A DNA stretch of 64,000 nucleotides from a virus. The DNA is taken from positions 1 through 64,000 of IMG/VR virus record IMGVR_UViG_3300012931_000002, one strand, 5' to 3'. Shown here in pieces: positions 26,562 to 33,150 of the stretch. Numbering within the stretch: position 1 is the stretch's first letter; each line of letters begins with the position of its first letter. Both the position numbers and the translations under genes were made by a program. The notes beneath the pieces are model-generated. The model saw only the letters and a list, made by a program, of their open reading frames with translations. It was not told where the DNA came from and made no database searches.

Positions 26562-27262
26562 TGCTTTCCAAAACGATCCCGGCCTATCTCTATCAACAGT
26601 ACAACGACGACGAGTCGCTTCAGGCGTTCGTCAGTGCGTATAATACAAAGTCGCAGGACTACGTCGCGTGGTTCAACGCGATCAACCTCCCAATCTATAC
26701 GGGGGCGCCGATCGTCGGCGACCTTTTAGATTGGGAAGCTGCGGGCCTCTATGGTATGGTCCGGCCGTCGCTTTCGGCATCGGGAAGCGCGGAGACGACC
26801 GGCCCCTTGAATACGGCCGCGCTAAACACGGCACCGTTAAACGGATATGAATCCGTAGGCGGGTCATCCCCGGACCCGGCCGTTACGGACGACATCTTCA
26901 AGCGCATTCTGACGTGGCACTTCTACAAAGGCGATGGAAAGACCTTCAGCGTTCGGTGGCTCAAACGCCGCGTCGTTCGGTTTCTTTACGGGGTGAACGG
27001 AACCGACGTCGACGTAGGATCGACCTACGACGTTAGCGTCACGTTCGGCCCCGACACGCTCGCTACGATTACGCTTACATACGCCGAAAACGCCTTCTCC
27101 GGAATCGGGATATTCGCCATCGGCGTTTCTCCGATCGGCGGCGTCCCGATCCCTTCCGATCTTTTCGCCTTCGCGCCGGTCCTAAAAGCCGGAATCGAGG
27201 GCGGTGTACTCGAACTGCCGTTCCAGTTTACCTACGCGGTCGACATTTCCGCGGTCACGTGA
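26561..27262 (+). CDS. DUF2612-like baseplate protein (tail protein I-like)
   Basis: A 233-residue protein with AYLYQQYNDDESLQAFVSAYN, then INLPIYTGAPIVGDLLDW and GLYGMVRPSL, the pattern of DUF2612 family baseplate proteins. It follows baseplate J-like and precedes the tail fibre, matching the gpI position in other myoviruses. Confidence 0.75.
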   Translation: MLSKTIPAYLYQQYNDDESLQAFVSAYNTKSQDYVAWFNAINLPIYTGAPIVGDLLDWEAAGLYGMVRPSLSASGSAETTGPLNTAALNTAPLNGYESVGGSSPDPAVTDDIFKRILTWHFYKGDGKTFSVRWLKRRVVRFLYGVNGTDVDVGSTYDVSVTFGPDTLATITLTYAENAFSGIGIFAIGVSPIGGVPIPSDLFAFAPVLKAGIEGGVLELPFQFTYAVDISAVT

Positions 27263-27269
27263 GGACCTC

Positions 27270-28946
27270 ATGGCACTGATCCTTTGGAGCAATAACGCGA
27301 AGACGACAATCGCGGGCTCGATCGCGGCCGACGCGACGACGGTCAACCTCGCGAGCGGCGCTGGGGCTTTGTTCCCAAATCCGACCGACGGCGACTACTT
27401 CCTTTTGACGTTCGTCGATGCCGCGACGAAGCTGATTTCCGAAATCGTCAAAGTCACCGCGCGAAGCACCGACGCCTTGACGATCGTCCGCGCGCAAGAA
27501 GGCACCGCTGCGCGGGCGTGGACCGCCGGAGATATTGCATCGAATCTTTGGACCGCCGGTGCCGCCGCAGCCATGACGCAACCGCCTACGCTACAAGCTC
27601 AAGCGACGAATTACGCCGTCGACGCGGGAACCGCGAACGCGATCGTCGTGTCGCTTACGCCAGCCCCGGCGGCACTCGCCGCCCTTACCGGCGCCCCGCT
27701 CCGCGTCAAAAAGTCCGCGGCGGCGAACACGGCGGCCGTCACGATCGCCGTCGACGGTCTCCCCGCTACCCCCCTGGTTCACGGCGATGGCACGGCGATC
27801 GGTAGCGGAGAGCTTCCGGCGAATGGATTGTTTTCGACCATCTTCGACGGAACGAACTTCATCCTCCAAAGCCCTATGAACGTCGCAGGCGGCGTTACGA
27901 CGGCGCAGCTTCAGGCGCAGGGGGGGAACTACGCGGCGGATTCGGGCACCGCGAACGCGGCGGCCGTGACGCTTGCGCCCGTTCCGGCGAACCTCGCCGC
28001 GATCCTCGGGGCGCCGATCCGCGTCAAGAAGATCGCGTCGATCAATACCGGGGCGATCACGCTTTCGGTCAACGGCCTGACGGCGACGCCGATCAAACTT
28101 CCGAATGGGGCCGACCCGCTTTCGGGGATGCTCGCGGCCTCTGCGATTTTCGAGGTCGCATATGACGGAACGAACTTCGAGCTTTTGTCGACTCCGACCG
28201 GCCTCGCGCCGCTGAACGCTCCGGCGCTCGTCAACCCGACTGCGACGACACCGACGGACCCGGCGGACGATTCACAGAAGATCGCGACGACGGAGTGGGT
28301 CAACGACTCGTCGATTGTTGCCGCGAAGATTCAGGCGCAGGCCGGAAACTACGCGGTTGATTCCGGAAGCACCAATACGGTGCTCATATCCTTGACGCCA
28401 GCACCGGCGTCGCTTACGGCGCTCGCAGGCGTTCCGATCCGGATTAAAAAAAGTAGCACGGACGCGAGTATACCGACGCTCAAAGTAGGGTCGCTGGCCG
28501 CGAAGTCCATCGTATATCCGAAAATGCCTGGGGGATCGTTTAGGACGACTGTGTACATTCCTCGCAATTCGATCTTCCAGGTGATGTACAACACGACCAG
28601 CGACAGCTTTGAAATCTTTTCTGCCGTCGCCTACGCCTCTCGTGCCACGAACGGCTATACGATTCATCCCGATGGAACGATGGACGCTTGGGGAACGACT
28701 TCGGCGTATAGTCAAGGGGATGGCGCATTCGTCGTGTCGTTTCCTATCACGTTTACTGCATGCTACAATGTTCAAGCGTCTTTGATAAACTCAAGCGCCG
28801 GTTTAGGTACCGACTATGATCAAGTAGCTCATGTCGTTTCGTGGAATACGACCGGAACTACGCTGCTTGTGCAAGCGTTTGGAAGCGCGAGCACATCGCA
28901 GGCGTTCCCCGTTTCGTGGCGCGCGGTTGGGCTTTATGGGACTTAA
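27270..28946 (+). CDS. Tail fibre with three tandem modules and gp53-like tip
   Basis: A 558-residue adhesin. Residues 1-95 form an N-terminal attachment domain. Three modules of roughly 100-150 residues follow, each with NYA-D-G-N, SLTPAPA or close variant, GxPxRxKK and a conserved Asp-Gly-Thr-Asn-Phe. The C-terminal 110 residues (NGYTIHPDGTMDAWGTT, FPITFTACYNVQAS) match gp53-like receptor-binding tips. The C-terminal DNA is AT-richer than the first modules, as expected of a swapped tip. Start chosen at the ATG 7 bases after the upstream stop, next to GAGGAC. Confidence 0.8.
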   Translation: MALILWSNNAKTTIAGSIAADATTVNLASGAGALFPNPTDGDYFLLTFVDAATKLISEIVKVTARSTDALTIVRAQEGTAARAWTAGDIASNLWTAGAAAAMTQPPTLQAQATNYAVDAGTANAIVVSLTPAPAALAALTGAPLRVKKSAAANTAAVTIAVDGLPATPLVHGDGTAIGSGELPANGLFSTIFDGTNFILQSPMNVAGGVTTAQLQAQGGNYAADSGTANAAAVTLAPVPANLAAILGAPIRVKKIASINTGAITLSVNGLTATPIKLPNGADPLSGMLAASAIFEVAYDGTNFELLSTPTGLAPLNAPALVNPTATTPTDPADDSQKIATTEWVNDSSIVAAKIQAQAGNYAVDSGSTNTVLISLTPAPASLTALAGVPIRIKKSSTDASIPTLKVGSLAAKSIVYPKMPGGSFRTTVYIPRNSIFQVMYNTTSDSFEIFSAVAYASRATNGYTIHPDGTMDAWGTTSAYSQGDGAFVVSFPITFTACYNVQASLINSSAGLGTDYDQVAHVVSWNTTGTTLLVQAFGSASTSQAFPVSWRAVGLYGT

Positions 28947-28950
28947 GCAA

Positions 28951-29325
28951 ATGAGTAGCATCGGTGAACTCGCGTCGAAGGCAAAAGAAGTGCTGGTTTC
29001 TATCGGCAGTACGCCGCAACCAGAAGACCCGATGTTCGTGAAAATTACGCGTTCGGCCGTGCTCTGGATGTGCGGTATCACGCTGCTTTTTATGGGATGC
29101 TGGTCCGCGTATAAGGGCGATGGCATAATCGGAACGGCAGTCATTGCGTCGGTAACGGTCATTGCCCAGCAATTCGGCTCGCAGCGTACCGACGAAAAGA
29201 AGGCCGCATTCCTTGCCTCGACCGAGGACAAGAAAACCATCACGGGCGCCGCAACGATCGACAAACAAACGGCCGCAACTGCTTCGTCAACCGACAAGCA
29301 GACCGCGGCCATAGCAGGAGAGTAG
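28951..29325 (+). CDS. Membrane protein, holin candidate
   Basis: A 124-residue protein (an ATG at 28936 would add five residues). Residues about 35-72 hold two hydrophobic stretches (AVLWMCGITLLFMGCW and GTAVIASVTVIAQQF) around a short turn, then a polar tail with repeated TxDKxT segments. Two membrane helices and the place just before the spanins fit a holin. Codon use changes here relative to tail genes. Confidence 0.55.
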   Translation: MSSIGELASKAKEVLVSIGSTPQPEDPMFVKITRSAVLWMCGITLLFMGCWSAYKGDGIIGTAVIASVTVIAQQFGSQRTDEKKAAFLASTEDKKTITGAATIDKQTAATASSTDKQTAAIAGE

Positions 29326-29326
29326 C

Positions 29327-29479
29327 ATGACGAACAAAGTGACGGAAATCGTGAACGAAGCCGGCGAGAACTGGGGCACCTTCCGCAAGTGGCTGTCCCG
29401 CAATCCGCTGACCGGGTTTTGGTCCGGCGTCGGCGGTACGGCGGTAGTCATGGGTGTATTATGGGGGCTGCTCGGCTGA
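29327..29479 (+). CDS. Small membrane protein, lysis cassette
   Basis: A 50-residue protein with a polar N-terminus (VTEIVNEAGENWGTFRKWLS) and one hydrophobic C-terminal segment from about residue 30 (TGFWSGVGGTAVVMGVLWGL). GGAGAG lies upstream at suitable spacing. It sits between the holin candidate and the inner spanin, so it may be a second holin or antiholin. Confidence 0.55.
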   Translation: MTNKVTEIVNEAGENWGTFRKWLSRNPLTGFWSGVGGTAVVMGVLWGLLG

Positions 29480-29516
29480 TCCGAAACCAACCCGAATCGT
29501 AATCAGGGGGTCCGTC

Positions 29517-30104
29517 ATGTTGGCGCTTCTAAAAACCGCTTGGTCAGCCGCGTCCGGCGCGCTTGGCGGCGTGTGGGGATATGTTGCGGCCGGCGTCGTC
29601 TCGGCGGCGCTGGCCGGATACGCCTCCTACGCGGTCACCGCGGCCTTCAAGGACAACACTATCAAGGATATGACGATTGCCCAGCAGGCCGCCGTTGTAA
29701 AAGCGTACAAAAAGGGCTGGGTGATCCGCGACAAGCAGCAGGAGGAAACCCGCAAGGCGGACCTCGACAACGCCTACCAGCAGGGCAAGCTGGCCGGTAA
29801 TACGAAGGAGATTCTTCGCTATGTTACGAAGTACGTCACCGTTCAAGACGATGCTCGCTGCAAGCTGCCTGTTGGGTTTGAGCGCGTGCTCGACGCAGCC
29901 GGACTCGGTGTCCCCGTCGACGAGCTTCCCAACCGCTCCTCAGAGCCTGACAGTGCCGGTTCCAGCCTATCACTGTCTGATGCCACAGCACTGCTCGCCG
30001 ACAACCTCGGAACCTGCGCCGGCCTCCGCGCCCGTATCGTAAATGCGCGCGACGACTGGGCGGCGCAAGAGACGGTGGCGAAACCGTCGCCGCAACCTAA
30101 CTAG
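29517..30104 (+). CDS. Inner-membrane spanin, Rz-like
   Basis: A 195-residue i-spanin. One N-terminal membrane segment (about residues 15-45, GYVAAGVVSAALAGYASYAV) is followed by a charged periplasmic coiled coil (IRDKQQEETRKADLDNAYQQ) and the typical RYVTKYVTVQDDARCKLPVGF region. The outer spanin gene is nested inside it in another frame. It disrupts the outer membrane at the end of lysis, so the host is Gram-negative. GGGGG lies about 9 bases before the ATG. Confidence 0.8.
   Translation: MLALLKTAWSAASGALGGVWGYVAAGVVSAALAGYASYAVTAAFKDNTIKDMTIAQQAAVVKAYKKGWVIRDKQQEETRKADLDNAYQQGKLAGNTKEILRYVTKYVTVQDDARCKLPVGFERVLDAAGLGVPVDELPNRSSEPDSAGSSLSLSDATALLADNLGTCAGLRARIVNARDDWAAQETVAKPSPQPN
29851..30042 (+). 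CDS. Outer-membrane spanin lipoprotein, Rz1-like, nested in Rz
   Basis: A 63-residue lipoprotein embedded in the +1 frame of the Rz-like gene. The N-terminus MLAASCLLGLSACS has a lipobox (LSAC) after a short hydrophobic stretch, and the mature part is rich in Pro and Ser, as in Rz1. An upstream in-frame ATG at 29821 would add ten residues, but the chosen start leaves the normal n-region length. Confidence 0.75.
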   Translation: MLAASCLLGLSACSTQPDSVSPSTSFPTAPQSLTVPVPAYHCLMPQHCSPTTSEPAPASAPVS

Positions 30105-30116
30105 TACGGTTCGCCT

Positions 30117-30213
30117 AGCACCGCGGCGGTGGGCCGTTCGAACGGCGCCCGCCGGACCTAACCCCCTCCGGGTCCGACAGGCGGTCACTCGGACGGTCCT
30201 CCGCCGCGGTGTT
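30117..30213 (+). ncRNA. Structured non-coding element with 13-bp outer stem
   Basis: The 124-base gap between spanin and lipoprotein genes is highly self-complementary. AGCACCGCGGCGG (30117-30129) pairs with CCGCCGCGGTGTT (30201-30213). Inside are a 14-base palindrome GCCGTTCGAACGGC and CCGCC-GGACC pairing with GGTCC-GACA-GGCGG. A second GGTCC at 30195 could compete for GGACC. The result is a branched RNA ending just before an AAGGAGG site. It is not a tRNA. It could be a leader, processing site or small RNA. Confidence 0.5.
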
Positions 30214-30228
30214 CAATAAGGAGGTATC

Positions 30229-30600
30229 ATGAAGAAAATCGTTCTAGGCATCGCCGCGGTCTGGTTGATCGCCTTCGCCGTTCCGCTCGGCGGATGCTCG
30301 ACCGTTACGGCGGTCTACGACACGCTTACGTCGACGTCGCCGACGCAGGAGAACGCCGCCGCGGCGGCCGAGAACCTCTATACCGCCACGGTCTCGCTTG
30401 GAACCGCGTACGTTCGCTCCGGGAAGGCGACGGCGGCGCAGATCGACCGGATGGCGGCTATCGAGGCCGGGGCCTATGCCGCGCTCCTCGACGTCCGGAA
30501 AGCCGTCAAGAGCGGAAAATCGGGCGCGCTCGCCGCGGCGAAGGCCGCCCTCGACACCTACAACGCGCAGATGCGCGCCGCTACGGGAGAGCCGTCATGA
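30229..30600 (+). CDS. Small lipoprotein
   Basis: A 123-residue protein with a lipoprotein signal (MKKIVLG, hydrophobic core, then PLGGCS lipobox at about residue 24). The mature part is Ala-rich and helical. AAGGAGG is 7 bases upstream of the ATG, one of the best ribosome sites in the window. Cell-envelope lipoproteins near lysis genes may act in superinfection exclusion or lysis control; no direct evidence. Overlaps the next ATG by 4 bases. Confidence 0.65.
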   Translation: MKKIVLGIAAVWLIAFAVPLGGCSTVTAVYDTLTSTSPTQENAAAAAENLYTATVSLGTAYVRSGKATAAQIDRMAAIEAGAYAALLDVRKAVKSGKSGALAAAKAALDTYNAQMRAATGEPS

Positions 30601-30920
30601 GTGAATCCGGAAAATCCATTGCGAAGCCGACCGTCGAATCCGTCGTTTCCGAAATCTTCAACGTCGCGACGACCATCGCGGCCGTCTTCCCGGTCGGCGC
30701 CGAAGTCGCGGGCGCGATCAAGCTCGCCGCGACGGTCGCGAATGGCCTCGTCAACGCGGTCCCGTCCGTCGTCGCGCTCTACGACAACATCAAGGCCGCC
30801 GTAGAAGGCGGCGCGGCGCCGACCGCCGAGCAGTGGGCTTCCTACAACGCCGCGGCCGATACCGCTCACGTCAAATGGCTCGCGGCCGTAGCCGAAGCGC
30901 GGGGCACCAGTACGAGCTAG
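30597..30920 (+). CDS. Small Ala/Val-rich protein, end of late operon
   Basis: A 107-residue helical protein with moderately hydrophobic stretches (NVATTIAAVFPVGAEVAGAI, AVPSVVALYDNIKAAVEGG). Not recognised. It overlaps the lipoprotein gene by 4 bases and is the last plus-strand gene before the shared terminator. Confidence 0.55.
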   Translation: MSESGKSIAKPTVESVVSEIFNVATTIAAVFPVGAEVAGAIKLAATVANGLVNAVPSVVALYDNIKAAVEGGAAPTAEQWASYNAAADTAHVKWLAAVAEARGTSTS

Positions 30921-30945
30921 TTCGGCGCTTCGAGAATCGATCAGA

Positions 30946-30981
30946 AAGAAGGCCCGGCGCGAAAGCGTTCCGGGCCTTTTC
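30946..30981. terminator. Bidirectional terminator at convergent operon ends
   Basis: AAGGCCCGG (30949-30957) pairs perfectly with CCGGGCCTT (30970-30978), 12-base loop, with a T run after it on the plus strand and a weaker T-rich stretch on the minus strand. It separates the plus-strand late operon from the minus-strand early region, whose last gene ends at the T run. Confidence 0.8.
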
Positions 30982-31147
30982 ATCGGCGCGGTACGCCGCC
31001 CTTCCAAAAACGCTGCATGATCGCCGCCACGCATCCGACGAAGAAGATCGCGAAGAACGCTGCGAGTACCGTCCTCGGAAACGCGAAGGTGACCACGACG
31101 AAAATAACGAAGCTAAGTAGGCCGATGAACGTGTTCCAGAGAGTCAT
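30980..31147 (-). CDS. Small two-helix membrane protein
   Basis: A 55-residue protein, mostly hydrophobic (MTLWNTFIGLLSFVIFVVVT, then LAAFFAIFFVGCVAAI), with a short basic tail. Probably two membrane helices. It is the last minus-strand gene and ends against the bidirectional terminator. Function unknown; small early membrane proteins often act in exclusion or membrane remodelling. Confidence 0.5.
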   Translation of the reverse strand: MTLWNTFIGLLSFVIFVVVTFAFPRTVLAAFFAIFFVGCVAAIMQRFWKGGVPRR

Positions 31148-31162
31148 GTCAATGTTCCCTTA

Positions 31163-31345
31163 TCATTCGCAAAGGCAGACGGTGACGCATAGTTCCCGCG
31201 CGATTAGGAGTCCTCCGAGGACGGCGGGGCCGCCGAGGACGATCGCGGCGACGACCCATCCTATCGATAAAACACCCCCTGCCCGTTCGGCATCGCGGCG
31301 GCGCCAGGGGATTTTCGGCGGGTTCGGCGGGAAGTAGGCGGTCAT
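31163..31345 (-). CDS. Small proline-rich membrane protein
   Basis: A 60-residue protein: Pro-rich start (YFPPNPPKIPWRRR), then a hydrophobic span of about 25 residues (IGWVVAAIVLGGPAVLGGLL). One membrane helix. Its ATG overlaps the stop of the upstream reading frame by 4 bases (ATGA), supporting coupled translation. Confidence 0.5.
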   Translation of the reverse strand: MTAYFPPNPPKIPWRRRDAERAGGVLSIGWVVAAIVLGGPAVLGGLLIARELCVTVCLCE

Positions 31346-31470
31346 AACGCCAGCACCTTTATCCGCTCGCAGACGGCCCGTGCGGTCGTTTCCCAGTCGT
31401 CGTAGTAGCCTTCCGGGGCCGCGAGGACGGCGTTCCCTACGGCGTCACGTATCTCCAGGCCCTCGACCTT
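31342..31470 (-). other. Open frame continuing past the amber stop of the upstream ATPase-like gene
   Basis: Directly after the TAG of the upstream gene, the same frame stays open for 42 codons (KVEGLEIRDAVGNAVLAAPE and on to CERIKVLAL) and ends in TGA overlapping the next ATG by 4 bases, as all real genes here do. No ATG, GTG or TTG lies near its start; only CTG at codon five. Composition is protein-like. It may be a C-terminal extension reached by readthrough, a recent nonsense mutation, or a small gene with a near-cognate start. Confidence 0.45.
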
Positions 31471-32424
31471 CTACGGTCGCGGATGGGCGTTGAACAGGGA
31501 CCATGGGGCGCCCGGCCGCGGAGCCCGCCTCGACGGCGCGTAGGCGCCGTAGTAGGACCACGCGTTCTTCGAAATCCGAACGCGCCGGGCGCGCATAACG
31601 CTCTCGAAGGCTTCCGACGGCGCGACGTAGCCGGGAAGTTCGAGGCCGTGCTCCCAGGCTTCTTTCGGAGCGCTAAGGATCGCGGCGACTTGCTCTTCGG
31701 TCGCGGCGGAAAGAACCCATCGCGCGACGGCCGCCTTCGCGTAGAACTCGTACTTGATCGTCCGGTCCTCGGTAAGGTCGAGGTGTTCGAGGAAGTTGTA
31801 CTTGAAGATCGACGGCTTCTTAAGGTCGGCGGCGCGCATCGTCCGGTAGTAGAGGTGCTCGCTCGGCCCATCGAATGCTTCGAGGATTATGTCCTTCGCG
31901 CCTCGGCTCCCGCGCGGGAGGAAGATGTCGTCGATCGTGGCGGCGGCTTCGGTGAAGGGCGGAAGGTCAATCACGATCCAGGTCAGGTTCGAAGCGCCCT
32001 CGACGACGTCGGCAACGGAAAGCTCCGCGATAGCGTTGACGAGATAGGTCTTTCCGCCTTCGTCGCGGGTGTTGCTCTCCAGCTCGCGGAACGCCTGCCA
32101 AACTTCCCAATTCCGCCCGTACGCCGTTGTATAGGGAAGCTCGTAGGTCGTCGCGCGGCGGTTCCCGGCCTTGAGGACCCGCATCACGATGGTCTCTAAC
32201 GGGGAACCGCGGAAGGTCGAAGCCTTCTTCGAGAATGAGAACCGATCCTTGCCGATCCAGGCCACCGGCTCGGCGCCGAGCCGGACGAGGACGGTGAGCG
32301 CGAGCTTCAGGCCCGTTCCGAAGTAGCCGATAGGATTCGCGGAGTTCGGCTTCGCGTGCGCGCCCATGATCGTAAAGGCGCGGACGTCGATAAGGCCGGG
32401 GGTTTCGAAGACGACGGCGGTCAT
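31471..32424 (-). CDS. GHKL-ATPase-like phage protein
   Basis: A 317-residue protein. Residues about 20-50 read FTIMGAHAKPNSANPIGYFG followed by TGLKLALTVLVRLG, the pattern of a widespread phage ATP-binding family related to GHKL/Hsp90-type ATPases (the IGxFGTGLK glycine motif). Remaining parts are alpha/beta with no second catalytic motif obvious. Possibly rIIA-like in infection control; family membership by motif, role unknown. It ends in TAG with an open frame beyond. Confidence 0.6.
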   Translation of the reverse strand: MTAVVFETPGLIDVRAFTIMGAHAKPNSANPIGYFGTGLKLALTVLVRLGAEPVAWIGKDRFSFSKKASTFRGSPLETIVMRVLKAGNRRATTYELPYTTAYGRNWEVWQAFRELESNTRDEGGKTYLVNAIAELSVADVVEGASNLTWIVIDLPPFTEAAATIDDIFLPRGSRGAKDIILEAFDGPSEHLYYRTMRAADLKKPSIFKYNFLEHLDLTEDRTIKYEFYAKAAVARWVLSAATEEQVAAILSAPKEAWEHGLELPGYVAPSEAFESVMRARRVRISKNAWSYYGAYAPSRRAPRPGAPWSLFNAHPRP

Positions 32425-32435
32425 ATACGCAGTTC

Positions 32436-32702
32436 CTATAGATTGCGAACGAACGCTTCGGCTTCTTCTAGCGTTCCGAAGCGTATGTTCTGGCTCATGA
32501 CGGCATCCATAATTTCGAACGGGAGGAAGTCGGATGGTATCGGACGCCCACCGACCTTTGCCTGTCCGACCGATAGCGCCTTAAAATCGCCTTTCGACGT
32601 TTTCCCGACCGACCATCGGCACGAATATCCGCGGCTCGACTTGCAGCGGAACGAGCGGCGCGTTTCTCCCGGCTTCGCGGGGCTTACGAGTATCAGCTTC
32701 AC
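32436..32702 (-). CDS. Small uncharacterised protein
   Basis: An 88-residue basic protein (KPGETRRSFRCKSSRGYSCR) with an acidic helical end (FGTLEEAEAFVRN). Not recognised. It overlaps the upstream gene's stop by 4 bases and precedes the ATPase-like gene by 11 bases, consistent with the early operon. Confidence 0.5.
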   Translation of the reverse strand: MKLILVSPAKPGETRRSFRCKSSRGYSCRWSVGKTSKGDFKALSVGQAKVGGRPIPSDFLPFEIMDAVMSQNIRFGTLEEAEAFVRNL

Positions 32703-32896
32703 GACTGTTCTCCTTGCGCGGCGGTAGCCGCGGCCAATGCTTCGGCGCGGGCGCGCTTCTCGAACGCGACGAGGTTCGCGAAGACGGACGGGTCGAGGAA
32801 GATCGTCTGGTTGTTTCCGTCGCCGGTTCGTAGCTTGACATGGTAGCCGTCGAAGCTCGCGTAGACCGCGTCGCCGATGTAGGTTTCGTTATTCAT
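32699..32896 (-). CDS. Small conserved phage protein
   Basis: A 65-residue protein beginning NNETYIGDAVYASFDGYHVK and containing TIFLDPSVFANLVAFEKRA. This GDxxYASFDG...L..E.FL.P.V...L pattern is a recurrent uncharacterised small protein of phage early regions. Overlaps both neighbours by 4 bases. Confidence 0.55.
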   Translation of the reverse strand: MNNETYIGDAVYASFDGYHVKLRTGDGNNQTIFLDPSVFANLVAFEKRARAEALAAATAAQGEQS

Positions 32897-33150
32897 AAAT
32901 TAGGCTCCCCTTCATCTTCTTCCGCCGCATCTATAATAGCTTGTTGCGCAGGAGTCGGCTCCCAGTCCGACGGTATGGAGTTCGCCAAATTAGCGGCGCG
33001 CTCCGCCTCCGCTTCGCGAACGGCTCGGCAAGATTCGCAAACCGTTTCCGTCCAGTTCATCCGTCGCATATTCCCGACTTCAACGAAGCAGTCGGGATCG
33101 TCATCGGAGTCGATGAGGCGATCGCAATCTTTACATAAGCATACGCTCAT
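32893..33150 (-). CDS. Small zinc-binding protein
   Basis: An 85-residue protein starting MSVCLCKDCDRLID with further Cys at VCESC near residue 44, a likely zinc knuckle, then an acidic helical tail. The start is set by 4-base overlap with the upstream helicase stop. Function unknown; such proteins often bind nucleic acid or host factors. Confidence 0.55.
   Translation of the reverse strand: MSVCLCKDCDRLIDSDDDPDCFVEVGNMRRMNWTETVCESCRAVREAEAERAANLANSIPSDWEPTPAQQAIIDAAEEDEGEPNL

Noticed and set aside
31017-31337. A plus-strand gene (106 codons) past the bidirectional terminator
   Set aside because: The minus strand holds two small membrane-protein genes with better start context and operon coupling.
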